A stretch of 64,000 nucleotides of DNA from Caballeronia sp. Lep1P3 (GCF_022879595.1 NZ_CP084268.1:1-64000), one strand, 5' to 3'. Shown: positions 8,785 to 17,593, counted from the first letter of the stretch. Notes: a model not told the origin generated them from the sequence alone. Numbers and translations: made by a program.

Positions 8785-9594
8785 TCAGTCCAGGTAATCG
8801 GGCTCCTGTTCGTTGATTTCGTAGAGCATGGTCTGAAAATGCAGCCAGCTGATGAACGAGTTGCCCAGATGCCGATGGGAATACTCCGCGAACTCCGGAT
8901 CGATCTCGACCGGGCGCGACTCGGTGGCGTCCATCAGCAGTTGCATCTTGCAGCAATGATCCAGCGCGATGAATGTCCACACGGCATCGTCGATGCTGTG
9001 ACGGCTCGCGGTCAGCAGCCCGTGATTCTGGTGAATGATGGCCTTGTTATCGTTGAAGGCGCGTGCGATCGGATTGCCCGAGTCGTTCGCCACCGGCACC
9101 TTGCCCGCGCCGTCGCGCACGACCGCATGGCTTCCGTAGAACATGCATGCGTCCTGCGTCACGTAATCGAGCGGCTTGCCCATCGCTGCCCAGGCATCGC
9201 CGTTCACGGTATGCGCGTGGCATGAGCCGATGATGTCGGGATTCTCGGCGTGAATCGCCGAATGCAGCACATAGCCCGCGCGATTCACCGCATATTTGCC
9301 TTCGATGACCGTGCCGGAATGATCGACTAGCACCAGTTGCGATGTCTTCGTGCGCGACCACGGCACGCACATCGGATTCGTCCAGAACAGCTCGGGATGC
9401 TCGGGATCGCGCACCGTCAGATGGCCGCCGAAGCCGAAGCTGAAGCCATGACGAGCGAAGATGCGGCACGCGGCTGCCAGATGCTCCTTGCGATAGCGGC
9501 GCTCCTCGGCGGAACTCGAGAACGTCGGTTCTTGCGGAAAGATCAGCTCGTCCTGTGTCGGGCTGTAAATCGAGTCCTTGGCGTCCATCAACAT
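8785..9594 (-). CDS. Class II aldolase/adducin family protein
   Basis: A 269-residue protein. The start at ATG 9594 has GGAG at 9606-9603. Zinc-ligand histidines of the class II aldolase fold are visible: H126 and H128 in GSCHAHT, and H191 in HQNHGLL. Members cleave phosphorylated sugars or decarboxylate/aldol-cleave sugar acids, and many of this subtype are uncharacterised. It is cotranscribed with the MFS carrier downstream. A remnant of a gluconate-type permease lies just upstream on the other strand, again pointing to sugar-acid metabolism. The exact substrate is unknown. Confidence 0.88.
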   Translation of the reverse strand: MLMDAKDSIYSPTQDELIFPQEPTFSSSAEERRYRKEHLAAACRIFARHGFSFGFGGHLTVRDPEHPELFWTNPMCVPWSRTKTSQLVLVDHSGTVIEGKYAVNRAGYVLHSAIHAENPDIIGSCHAHTVNGDAWAAMGKPLDYVTQDACMFYGSHAVVRDGAGKVPVANDSGNPIARAFNDNKAIIHQNHGLLTASRHSIDDAVWTFIALDHCCKMQLLMDATESRPVEIDPEFAEYSHRHLGNSFISWLHFQTMLYEINEQEPDYLD

Positions 9595-9755
9595 CGATGC
9601 GTCTCCTCGTTGAAAGTATGAAGCGCCAGTATAGGAGCGGACTTTCGGGGGATTCAGGGGCGCGCAGGAATAGGTTTTATGCAGGCGGACATACCGCAAC
9701 GCAGGCCCGCAACCTGCATCGAACGGCGGCATCGACCGACCAACCGTCCGTCACG

Positions 9756-10100
9756 ATGAAGCAGCATGCCGACGATTCGCAGGAGCAAGCAAGCTCGCGG
9801 CTCGCGGGCACGATCGGCATGGACCACAGCGCGAAGAGCACGGCGACGTATGTGTTCTTCCAGTCGCTCAAGGATCCGATCCTGTCGCTGCTCGCAACGG
9901 TGATCTTCGCGTTCTTCGCGCCAGGCATTGAAGGGCGTCACCGCCTCGACGATATGCAGAAGATGATCAACAAGGGCATCGCGCCGCTTTCCGCGATCCT
10001 GCTGGTTCTCTGCGCGGGTGGCGGATTCAAGCAGATGCTCACGTCGATTCATCGGGAGACGATCATCGTCTCGCACATGGCGAGCTGGTACGAAAGAGGC
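9756..10100 (+). pseudogene. Remnant of a GntP-family gluconate:H+ symporter
   Basis: In one frame from 9756 to about 10040 the translation matches the C-terminal third of GntP permeases: DPILSLLATVIFAFF, then a loop, then INKGIAPLSAILLVL and CAGGGFKQML (family: DCLAPIAxILLVxGAGGGF). The following SHMAS stretch may still belong to it. After that the frame becomes arginine-rich and non-homologous, and the front two thirds of a permease are absent. About 100 of 440 residues survive, so this is a truncated relic. It lies beside the class II aldolase and MFS pair, suggesting an older sugar-acid transport system that was lost. Confidence 0.6.
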
Positions 10101-10272
10101 GACGTCGATGTCGGTTGCGCGCATGGAAAGCAGTCACAGACATCAGCGCACAACCATCGCGCGACAAAACTGCAACTGCTTGAAGCGACGCGTCGTCTCT
10201 CGGGCGATCATCGCGTCGCCGTCGGAGGTGATCGGAGGGACGTCGAGGCATCCATCAATGGCGCTCGCCGTG

Positions 10273-11388
10273 TCAACTGCTACGACGCGGATGCTCGAGA
10301 AAAAATCGCACCATCTCGGCACTGGCGTCGGGGCCGGATGGATCGGTATAGGTCCCGCTCGATGAACCTCCGGCCCATGCATGAGGCGCGCCGTGAATTA
10401 CCCATAGTTCGGCATCGACTCCGGCTGCCGACGTCATGTATCGGACCGTATGCTTCCTCACCCGGCTATCGCTGCTTGGCGCGCGAACGGGCTTCGCTTC
10501 ACGCGCGTCAAACTCGCGTATCAATTCGTTGGCATTGGCGGGATGCACGGTTGCATCGGCATCGCCGTGAAAGACGATGAGCGGGCATGGCGACGCCTGC
10601 GCGCAGTGAGCATCCGCTCGCATGGATTTCTGCGCTTTGGACCTGACCTTGCCGCCGCGCATGGCCGCCAGCGCGGACGGCAGGTCGTGCGCGCATCCGA
10701 CCGGCAGGCCGGAATGTACACCTGCTGCTGCGTACAGATCGGGATAGGTTTGCGCCATGATTGCCGCCATCGCACCGCCGGCCGAAAGGCCAGCAACGAA
10801 GACGCGTTTGGGATCGACGTTGTAATCCGCCATGACCTCTCTCGTGATGCCCGCGATCAACGACGGCTCGCCCCGGTCGCGCTGCTGATCGGCAGGTCTG
10901 AACCAGTTCCAGCATTTCGAGCTATTCGCGCTCTGCGGCTGGGTCGGATAAGCGACGATGAAGCCTTGCGTTTCGGCAAGCGCGTTCATTCGCGTACCGG
11001 CTGCGAAATCGTCGGCGTTCTGGGTGCAGCCATGCAGCATGACGATCAGAGGCAGGGTTTCACCGCGGTAATGACCGGGAACGTAGACCTTGTAATCACG
11101 CTGACCAGCGGCGTCGACGTAGCGCCGCACGCTGAAGTGCCCGCAATCCTGCACGTCCACTTCGGCTCGCGGCGTAGGGATGTGACGCCGGGGTTGCAGG
11201 AGGTCGGCGAGGCGCGTTGTCGTTGTGTCCGTCGTGTCGTCATGCGAGTGTGCGTGCGCAGTTGTCACGTCCGCCGGTTCGCCACGCATGGCGCGCTTGA
11301 CGATCTCTGCGGCCGCAGCGGGATCGTTCCTGCGAAAGAGTGCGAATGCCTCTTTCATCGAATCCAGAAATCCTTCGTTGAGTTTCAT
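10273..11388 (-). CDS. PHB depolymerase-family esterase
   Basis: A 371-residue alpha/beta hydrolase. The start at ATG 11388 is preceded by GGAAGA. Oxyanion region MLHGCTQNADDF (117-128), lipase box GLSAGG with Ser202, an acid in FHGDADATV (D276 or D278) and His336 in GAPHAWAGG give a complete triad. A Thr/His/Asp-rich segment (about 41-60) precedes the catalytic domain. There is no signal peptide, so it is probably intracellular or exported by an unusual route. It belongs to the esterase_phb family (short-chain ester, feruloyl or acetyl-xylan hydrolases as well as PHB depolymerases). A ribbon-helix-helix protein ends just upstream on the same strand, a recurring pairing in Burkholderia. Confidence 0.9.
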   Translation of the reverse strand: MKLNEGFLDSMKEAFALFRRNDPAAAAEIVKRAMRGEPADVTTAHAHSHDDTTDTTTTRLADLLQPRRHIPTPRAEVDVQDCGHFSVRRYVDAAGQRDYKVYVPGHYRGETLPLIVMLHGCTQNADDFAAGTRMNALAETQGFIVAYPTQPQSANSSKCWNWFRPADQQRDRGEPSLIAGITREVMADYNVDPKRVFVAGLSAGGAMAAIMAQTYPDLYAAAGVHSGLPVGCAHDLPSALAAMRGGKVRSKAQKSMRADAHCAQASPCPLIVFHGDADATVHPANANELIREFDAREAKPVRAPSSDSRVRKHTVRYMTSAAGVDAELWVIHGAPHAWAGGSSSGTYTDPSGPDASAEMVRFFLEHPRRSS

Positions 11389-11422
11389 GTTTCTTCCGTT
11401 AGCGGGAAAGGAGTCAGGCGCA

Positions 11423-11839
11423 TTAGCGAATTCGATCCGCCAATGCGGCCTTGACCGCCGGTGATGCATGGAGCGCGCCCCGGACGACAATCGAGTCGAT
11501 CGCTGCCTGCGCCAGTTCGGGTGAGACGTCCGTGGCGATGCTCGCCAGCCCTAGCACTTGAATCCTTAGACGCTGATTGGCCGCGCACGCCGCCTCGAGG
11601 TCTTGTTTCGAAAAATGCTGAAGGCCCAAGACAAGTTCACGGCGCGTCACTGTGTCTTTGACGGCCGGAGCATGAATCGACAGCTGATTGCGTATGGCCG
11701 TGCGGATGAGGTCCGTCCGATTCGAGTAAAAGCCCTCTTCGACTAGCAGATCAATCTGGCCCAAGTCGATCGGACCAAGATTAATGGTGATTTTTTCGGT
11801 TTCGCTACCTCGTGAGCGATCTGGCACTTCTTTAGCCAT
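11423..11839 (-). CDS. CopG-type ribbon-helix-helix transcriptional regulator
   Basis: A 138-residue protein. Residues about 15-52 (EKITINLGPIDLGQIDLLV onward to RTAIRNQL) form a ribbon-helix-helix DNA-binding unit with a beta strand followed by two helices and the FYSNRTDLIR turn. The C-terminal half (55-138) is helical and unassigned. The start at 11839 has AGGAGG upstream. It lies 34 bases before the PHB-depolymerase-type esterase and probably forms an operon with it, possibly acting as autorepressor. Confidence 0.82.
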   Translation of the reverse strand: MAKEVPDRSRGSETEKITINLGPIDLGQIDLLVEEGFYSNRTDLIRTAIRNQLSIHAPAVKDTVTRRELVLGLQHFSKQDLEAACAANQRLRIQVLGLASIATDVSPELAQAAIDSIVVRGALHASPAVKAALADRIR

Positions 11840-12806
11840 CTGCCTCTATCCTCCTCTTACCATCCAATGGGATGGTTATAGGCTGATTTTTCGACGACGT
11901 CAACGCTAATTCGATGGCGAGCGCGGTTACGAGGCGCTTGCTCGCCGTTCCGATGCCACCGTCCAGAACCGTCACGCGGTCGCTAGTCAATGCGCAGCCA
12001 GCGACGCTATTCGGGGCGCCAGCCTGATCCTTCTGCGAGCTGCAGCGACGCCGCGCCGTTGATAGCGAAGCCCCGCGACCGGCCATCGGCGCCATGTCGC
12101 AACCGGCAAGCGCCACGGGCATTCGCAGGACGCCTGTCCCGTCGGACACGGTTAGCACGCAGCGCCTGTGGTTCGGACAGCGCAGATTCGAAGTCATCCT
12201 GTGACGCCTCAAATGACGTGCCTGTGTTTGCTGAGAATCGCGCAGCACCGGAGCGCGTTAGAGGGCGCTTACGGTACTCGGTATGGATGGCGGTTGCCCC
12301 ACTAATCCAAACGGGACGGCGGTGCGCGTGGAAATGACGCGCAAGCGCGCCATCGATGCGAAGGGCTCGCCCTCCAACGTGTGAGGGCAGACGCGTCGCG
12401 TCACCACGTGTACGACCATGCGGAGCCGGTCGAAGTCGTTCACGTCATGTTCTTCGCGAACTGTCTCGCGAACCACCAACGCTTCTACGAGGCGCGTCTC
12501 CGCTTCCAAATGTCCGACCGGTATCGGGAACGCGGCGCTTTTTCGAGCCAAGTCCGACCGTGTACGCCGAATGGGCGGTGGATGCCGGCGTCGACGGCGT
12601 GACGCGCCATCAGAAGAACGCGAGCGCGCCGGCGAGTATGTTCATGACGGAGCAGAAGCAGGGGTGACTGCGAGCGACTGGCTGCCCGCAAGGGAGGTCG
12701 CATCGGCACGGCACTCAAATTGCGGAGGGTTCGAAGCAGCGCTGTAGCCTCTTCGAAAGACGAGGTTCCCGGCGAAATGCTTTCGAGATCTTCAAGCGGG
12801 GATGCG
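11840..12806. other. Long stretch without a convincing intact gene
   Basis: Almost 1 kb between the ribbon-helix-helix gene and the SH3b gene. Open frames on both strands are short, overlap each other and do not resemble known families. The segment 12283-12667 on the plus strand shows coding-like translation split over three frames (see findings) and may be a decayed small gene. The promoter of the ribbon-helix-helix gene should lie near 11850-11950; no clear hexamers were assigned. Confidence 0.4.
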
Positions 12807-13604
12807 ATGGCCGAACGGTTCTTTCATGCGGCGGTATTGGGCGCGATTGCGGTGTGGGTCGTGCCTGCGACGGCGTTGGCGCAGTCGGTCGCCTATACGA
12901 GCGCGCCACTGGTGGTCTACGCGGGCCCCGGTGACGATTACCCTACCGTCGCGCAACTGCCCGCCGGCGTGACGGTAACGGTGATGGGTTGTGTCGACGG
13001 ATACACCTGGTGCGACGTGGCTGCATCCGATTTGCGCGGCTGGGCCTATGGCGGGAGCCTCGCGTACGCCTATCAGGGCAGCAGCGTCCCGGTCTTGACC
13101 TACGGCACCGTGATCGGCGTGCCCATCGTCACCTTCGCAATCGGCAATTACTGGGGAAGCTACTACCGAAATCGCTCATGGTATCGGGATGAGCCACGCT
13201 GGGCGCAACATCCGCCGCCCCCGCGCGGTGCTCCGCCGCCGGAGGGCGGCCGGCCGCCGCGCGGTGAAATACCGCCTTCCCGAGGCGCAGGCCCGGCGCC
13301 GATGCAGGGCAGGCCGCCGCAGGAGCGCGGTGAACCCCATCCGCACCCCGGCGCCGTGCCGATTTATGGAGGTCCTCCGCCGCAAGCCGGCGGTGCGCCG
13401 ATGCACGCCGGGCCGTCTCCGCAGCCCGGCGCCGTGCCGATGCATGGTGGACCACCGCCGCAAGCCGGCGGTGCGCCGATGCAAGGTAGACCACCGCCGC
13501 AGCGGGAAGAGCCGCCACCGCAGCGTGGCGGCGCACTGCCACAGCGGCAAGGTCCGCCGCCCCAGCATGGCGGTCCGCCGCACGGCGGTGAGTCCGAGCA
13601 CTAG
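12807..13604 (+). CDS. Secreted SH3b-domain protein with proline-rich repetitive tail
   Basis: A 265-residue protein. ATG 12807 was chosen because GGGGA lies 5-6 bases upstream and a signal peptide begins there (AAVLGAIAVWVVPATALA, cleavage near residue 25). Residues about 28-95 form a bacterial SH3 domain (APLVVYAGPGDDYPTVAQL, MGCVDGYTWCDV, LRGWAYGGSL). A short hydrophobic segment follows (about 102-116, GTVIGVPIVTFAIG). The last 140 residues are Pro/Gly/Gln-rich with imperfect repeats such as GGPPPQAGGAPM and RPPPQ. SH3b proteins often bind peptidoglycan or act at the envelope; a specific role cannot be assigned. Confidence 0.8.
   Translation: MAERFFHAAVLGAIAVWVVPATALAQSVAYTSAPLVVYAGPGDDYPTVAQLPAGVTVTVMGCVDGYTWCDVAASDLRGWAYGGSLAYAYQGSSVPVLTYGTVIGVPIVTFAIGNYWGSYYRNRSWYRDEPRWAQHPPPPRGAPPPEGGRPPRGEIPPSRGAGPAPMQGRPPQERGEPHPHPGAVPIYGGPPPQAGGAPMHAGPSPQPGAVPMHGGPPPQAGGAPMQGRPPPQREEPPPQRGGALPQRQGPPPQHGGPPHGGESEH
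13377..13483 (+). repeat. Repeated unit in the proline-rich tail
   Basis: A 29-base unit beginning CCGCCGCAAGCCGGCGG occurs identically at 13377-13405 and 13455-13483, 78 bases apart, with related PxxQ/PGAVPM units in between. It is the DNA basis of the repeated PPQAGGAPM peptide and a likely site of copy-number variation. Confidence 0.75.
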
Positions 13605-13931
13605 ACACCGACTACCGGCCGGACGCGATGACGCCAGGCGAGGGCGCTCATCTAGCTGTCAGCGCGTCTAACGCCACTGCGGATTGTTGGTCCGGTCGGT
13701 CCGCTTATATCGACACTGATTGCAAAGCGCAGCAAAGGTCGCTTTATTCTGGCGACCCGGATTCATGGCACTGAGTTGCACGCTAGGAGGGCCGCGCAAC
13801 CATTTCCGATTCCATTGTTCAGCCAATCTTGTTCAGGCATGGCCCGCACTGTATGCGCTACGCCTGCCAATGCGCTCCCGACAAATTACATCACAATGTG
13901 ATACATTCAAGCTGGTGAGACGGAGGTATCC
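13605..13931. other. Intergenic region upstream of the universal stress gene
   Basis: About 330 bases without a credible gene. The right end holds a perfect palindrome and a possible promoter (described separately). The rest shows no recognisable feature. Confidence 0.5.
13878..13906 (+). promoter_or_regulatory. Promoter with embedded palindromic operator for the universal stress gene
   Basis: ATCACAATGTGAT at 13890-13902 is a perfect inverted repeat (6-bp arms, 1-base centre). CCGACA at 13878-13883 and ATACAT at 13901-13906 could serve as -35 and -10 with a 17-base spacer, so the palindrome would lie between them. The TGTGA/TCACA core recalls Crp/Fnr-type half-sites, but the spacing is too short for a standard site of that family. 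The regulator is unknown. Confidence 0.45.
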
Positions 13932-14384
13932 ATGACCAGCTATCGTCGGATCCTGTTGTGTTACAACGCCACTGCTCAGGGCCGCTGCGCCCTTCGTCTC
14001 GGCGCTCATCTTGCCCGTCAGCTGCATGCAGAGACGCATCTTCTCGCCGTGCTCGACGACACCGAGTGGACGCGAGGCCTCGATGTCGTTGCCGCAGTCT
14101 CCTTTGAGCTCGAGCATGAGACCGCGAAGGAGGTGCTGCGCGAAGGCGTGGACCGGCTCGCGAATCTCGGCGTCGTCGCGCAGGGCCATCTGGCGATCGG
14201 CAACCCGATGATGCAGATTCCTTCGTTTGCAAAAGCGCTCGACATCGATCTCATTGTCGTCGGGCATCACCCGAGCGGTTTTCTCTCCCGTTGGTGGTCC
14301 GGTCAGGACGATGGCCGGTTGCTGGATCGCGTCTCCTGCAGCGTCCTCGTGGCGATGGAACCGCAAGAGCCGAAAACGCGATAA
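13932..14384 (+). CDS. Universal stress protein (UspA fold)
   Basis: A 150-residue single Usp domain beginning YRRILLCYNATAQGRCAL and ending in the nucleotide-binding region VVGHHPSGFLSRWW...GRLLDRVSCSVLVAM. The start ATG 13932 has GGAGG a few bases upstream. Usp proteins are small cytoplasmic, often ATP-binding, stress-survival proteins. The canonical G-x2-G-x9-G(S/T) ATP motif is only partly matched (GHHPSG, then SGQDDGRLL), so ATP binding is uncertain. A DUF1840 gene follows after about 50 bases, probably in the same transcript. Confidence 0.88.
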   Translation: MTSYRRILLCYNATAQGRCALRLGAHLARQLHAETHLLAVLDDTEWTRGLDVVAAVSFELEHETAKEVLREGVDRLANLGVVAQGHLAIGNPMMQIPSFAKALDIDLIVVGHHPSGFLSRWWSGQDDGRLLDRVSCSVLVAMEPQEPKTR

Positions 14385-14436
14385 GAATAGGCCGCGTCGT
14401 TTGCAGGAGCTTAAGCGCGCGTCAAGGAGTACAGAA

Positions 14437-14757
14437 ATGCTAGTCAAATTCCATTCGAACGCCACGCCCGATGTCGTTATGTTGCGCGACCTCGCGGGCT
14501 ATCTTCTGGGCATCATCGGTAAGCGTATCGGGTCCAGAGGCGTCATCGTGCATAGCGAGGTCGACAAGGCGATCGATCGCATCGAGACGGTTCTCAAAGA
14601 AGACGCACGGATCACTTACGAGCACGGTGCGATCTATCATCCGCTCTCGCGTACCGCTGAGCCTGCCAGAATGGGGCTCGAGTCCCGCGCGCTTCCTTTC
14701 CTCGATATGTTGCGGGAAGCCAGGCGCAGAGACGCCGACATCATCTGGAGCGCGTAG
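14437..14757 (+). CDS. DUF1840 family protein
   Basis: A 106-residue protein typical of betaproteobacterial DUF1840: it begins MLVKFHSNATPDVVML and contains a mostly helical middle part. The start at ATG 14437 has AAGGAG 7-8 bases upstream. The family function is unknown. It probably shares the transcript of the universal stress gene and ends just before a strong hairpin. Confidence 0.85.
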   Translation: MLVKFHSNATPDVVMLRDLAGYLLGIIGKRIGSRGVIVHSEVDKAIDRIETVLKEDARITYEHGAIYHPLSRTAEPARMGLESRALPFLDMLREARRRDADIIWSA

Positions 14758-14797
14758 AAGGAAGGGCCAGCGGCGCTCCGTGCGGAACGGCCATGAC

Positions 14798-14823
14798 GCC
14801 CTGGCACGCTCAGGTGCCAGGGC
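14798..14823 (+). terminator. Rho-independent-type terminator after DUF1840 gene
   Basis: GCCCTGGCAC and GTGCCAGGGC form a perfect 10-bp stem around loop GCTCAG, followed by ATCTTTG. It lies 40 bases after the DUF1840 stop. Confidence 0.7.
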
Positions 14824-15018
14824 ATCTTTGCCAAGCGAAACCGCTACAAAACAAGGCGCACCGCTTCGATCGGCGCAAGACCAACCAGTGCGCCCAGCAC
14901 TGCGCTCACCAGCCGGGGATGCCAACGCTCGCGATGCAACGCCGCGAATAGCGTTCCCACGAAGAGCGTTGCGGGACACCGCTGGCCGTTCGGCCTGCAT
15001 CGAACGCAGGGTGTCCGC

Positions 15019-16503
15019 TTACTCCAGTCCGCCCTGGCAGAGGTACTTGAGTGACAGATAGTCGTCGAGTCCATACTTCGAGCCTTCGCGTCCATAGCCC
15101 GATTCCTTCACGCCGCCGAAAGGCGCGGCCTCGCTCGCGAGCGCGCCTTCATTGATGCCGACGATACCTGCTTCGAGCAGACGCGAAACCCGGTCGATAC
15201 GCCGCACATCCCGGCTATAGAAGTACGACGCGAGACCGAACGGCGTGTCGTTGGCGACGCGGATCGCTTCGGCTTCGTCGTTGAATCGGAAGAGCGGCAC
15301 CACGGGGCCGAAGGTTTCCTCGCAACTCAGTTGCATCTCGGGCGTCGCATCGGCGAGCACGGTAGGCGCGTACCAGTTCTGCCCGAGTTCGGCGAGGCGT
15401 TTGCCGCCCGTGAGCACGCGGGCGCCGCGCGCGACGGCGTCATCGACGTGGCGCGCGATCTTCTCGACAGCGCGCGCGTTGATCATCGGACCGATCTGGG
15501 CGGACGGATCGGTGGCGGGCGCGACCTTCAACGCGGCGACGCGCGTCGTCAGGATATCCGCGAACTTCTCGTAGACCGACGACTGCACGTACACGCGGTT
15601 CGGGCACACGCAGGTCTGCCCGCCGTTGCGAAACTTGGCGGCCATCAGACCGGCGGCGGCGGCTTCGAGATCGGCGTCGTCGAACACGATGAAGGGCGCA
15701 TTGCCGCCGAGTTCGAGCGAGAGCTTCTTGAGCGTGCCCGCCGACTCGCGCGCGAGATACTTGCCCACCGGCGTCGATCCCGTGAAGGTGATCTTGCGCA
15801 CGCGGTTGTCGTCGAGCCAGTCCTTCACGGCTTCGACCGCATGCTCGCGCGATGCGCTGACGAGATTCAGCGCGCCCGGCGGCACGCCGGCCTCGTGCGC
15901 GAGCATCGCCAGCGCGAGCGCCGTGAGCGGCGTGTCTTCCGCCGGCTTGCCCACGACCGTGCAGCCGGCCGCGAGCGCGGGCGCGATCTTGCGCGCGATC
16001 ATCGCGAGTGGAAAGTTCCACGGCGTGATCGCGGCCACGATGCCCACCGGTTCCTTGATCGCGCTCATGCGCTTGCCGCGCTGCTGCTGCGGAATGATGT
16101 CGCCGTAGATGCGCGTCGCTTCGTCGGCGAACCATGCGACATACGACGCGCCGTACATGACTTCGCCGCGTCCTTCGGCGAACGGCTTGCCCTGTTCGAG
16201 CGAGATGAGACGGCCAAGCGCGTCCGCGTTCTCGACGATCAGCGCGTGCCAGCGATGCAGCACCGCCGCGCGATCTTTCGGGAGCGTGTCGCGCCAGCCC
16301 GGAAAGGCGCGGGCGGCGGCATCGGTGGCGGCGCGGAAATCGGCCGCGCCGCTGTCGGCCACTTGCGCGATGACCTCGCCCGTCGCCGGATCGGTGACCT
16401 GAAAGCGTTGGCCGCTTGCGGCGGCGGTCCATTTGCCGTCGATGAAATTGTCGGCGCGGATGAGATCGCGTAATTCATAGCGCTGAAGCGTCGGTTGCGT
16501 CAT
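15019..16503 (-). CDS. gabD: NAD(P)-dependent succinate-semialdehyde dehydrogenase
   Basis: A 494-residue aldehyde dehydrogenase of the SSADH/GabD type. The start at ATG 16503 has GGGAGA upstream. Catalytic features: N163 (PWNFP), K186 (GKPAE), E264 (LELGG), nucleophile C298 with the GabD-typical second cysteine C300 in GGQTCVCPN, and FTGST (240-244). It oxidises succinate semialdehyde (or glutarate semialdehyde) to the dicarboxylate. It ends a minus-strand series after the aminotransferase, Lrp and tartrate-type dehydrogenase genes, so the group plausibly converts an omega-amine such as GABA to succinate. Confidence 0.92.
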   Translation of the reverse strand: MTQPTLQRYELRDLIRADNFIDGKWTAAASGQRFQVTDPATGEVIAQVADSGAADFRAATDAAARAFPGWRDTLPKDRAAVLHRWHALIVENADALGRLISLEQGKPFAEGRGEVMYGASYVAWFADEATRIYGDIIPQQQRGKRMSAIKEPVGIVAAITPWNFPLAMIARKIAPALAAGCTVVGKPAEDTPLTALALAMLAHEAGVPPGALNLVSASREHAVEAVKDWLDDNRVRKITFTGSTPVGKYLARESAGTLKKLSLELGGNAPFIVFDDADLEAAAAGLMAAKFRNGGQTCVCPNRVYVQSSVYEKFADILTTRVAALKVAPATDPSAQIGPMINARAVEKIARHVDDAVARGARVLTGGKRLAELGQNWYAPTVLADATPEMQLSCEETFGPVVPLFRFNDEAEAIRVANDTPFGLASYFYSRDVRRIDRVSRLLEAGIVGINEGALASEAAPFGGVKESGYGREGSKYGLDDYLSLKYLCQGGLE

Positions 16504-16528
16504 GCCGGTCTCCCGAGAGTGTCGTTCG

Positions 16529-17593
16529 TCAAGCAATCAGATGCGCGATGGCCGCGCCCACTTCGGCGGTGTTCGCGCGGCCGCCGAGATCGCCGGTATG
16601 CGGGCCGTCCTTCAGGACGGCGGTGATCGCATCCAGAATGGCATCGTGTGCTTCCCGTTCGCCGAGGAAGTCGAGCATCATCGCGGCGGACCAGATCATC
16701 GCCACGGGATTGGCTATGCCCTTGCCCGCGATATCCGGCGCGGAACCGTGCACCGGCTCGAACAGCGACGGGAAATTGCGCTCGGGATTCATATTGGCCG
16801 AAGGCGCAATGCCGATGGTCCCCGTACACGCCGGGCCGAGGTCCGAAAGAATGTCGCCGAAGAGATTGGTCGCGACGACTACATCGAAGCGATCCGGGCT
16901 CAGCACGAAGCGCGCGCTGAGAATGTCGATGTGCTGCTTGTCCCACGTCACGTCCGGATACTGCTCTGCCATTTCCGCGGCGCGGGCGTCCCACCACGGC
17001 ATGCTGATCGAAATGCCGTTGCTCTTGGTCGCGACCGTCAGCTTTTTCTCGCGCCGTTGCGCCAGATCGAACGCGAACCTGAGCACGCGCTCGGCGCCCT
17101 TGCGCGTGAAGATCGACGTTTGCGAGACGAACTCGCGCTCGGTGCCTTCGAACGATACGCCGCCGACCGACGAATACTCGCCTTCGGTGTTCTCGCGCAC
17201 GATCATGAAGTCGATATCACCCGCCTTGCGATTCGCGAGCGGCGAGGGCACGCCCTCGAAAAGACGCGCGGGACGCAGATTGATGTATTGATCGAACTCG
17301 CGACGGAACTTGAGCAGCGAGCCCCACAGCGAGATATGGTCGGGCACCGTCGCGGGCCAGCCGGCCGCGCCGAAAAGAATGGCGTCTGCCTTCTGCACCT
17401 GTTCTTTCCAGTCGTCGGGCATCATCTGGCCGTGTTGCGCGTAGTAGTCGCAACTGGCCCATTCGATAGGATCGTATTCGAGCGCGATGCCGAAGCGCTT
17501 GCTCACGGCGTCGAGCGCACGCAAGGCTTCGGGCATCACTTCCTTGCCGATGCCGTCGCCCGGAATCACCGCGATGCGGTACGGTCTGGACAT
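16529..17593 (-). CDS. Tartrate dehydrogenase/decarboxylase or D-malate dehydrogenase (TtuC/DmlA family)
   Basis: A 354-residue member of the isocitrate/isopropylmalate dehydrogenase superfamily, of the subgroup with NAD(+) and metal-dependent oxidative decarboxylation of D-malate and tartrate. Visible signatures: IPGDGIGKEVMPEALR at the N-terminus, IVRENTEGEYSSVGG, ATKSNGISISMPWWD, ATNLFGDILSDLGP and EPVHGSAPDIAGKGIANP. Length is normal. It starts 98 bases after the Lrp gene and ends 25 bases before gabD, all on the minus strand. Distinguishing tartrate from D-malate preference from sequence is not safe. Confidence 0.88.
   Translation of the reverse strand: MSRPYRIAVIPGDGIGKEVMPEALRALDAVSKRFGIALEYDPIEWASCDYYAQHGQMMPDDWKEQVQKADAILFGAAGWPATVPDHISLWGSLLKFRREFDQYINLRPARLFEGVPSPLANRKAGDIDFMIVRENTEGEYSSVGGVSFEGTEREFVSQTSIFTRKGAERVLRFAFDLAQRREKKLTVATKSNGISISMPWWDARAAEMAEQYPDVTWDKQHIDILSARFVLSPDRFDVVVATNLFGDILSDLGPACTGTIGIAPSANMNPERNFPSLFEPVHGSAPDIAGKGIANPVAMIWSAAMMLDFLGEREAHDAILDAITAVLKDGPHTGDLGGRANTAEVGAAIAHLIA

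Noticed and set aside
11832..12248. 138-codon minus-strand frame upstream of the ribbon-helix-helix gene
   Set aside because: No ribosome site, no recognisable domain and unnatural composition; overlaps the likely promoter of the downstream gene.
13720..13935. Plus-strand 71-codon frame before the universal stress gene
   Set aside because: It covers the promoter and palindrome, has no ribosome site and no similarity to known proteins.
14844..14990. Minus-strand peptide ATLFVGTLFAALHRERWHPR and following hydrophobic residues before a stop
   Set aside because: It resembles the end of a membrane protein, but is only about 45 codons long with no start, no upstream homology and no conserved partner. 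A remnant is possible but cannot be supported.
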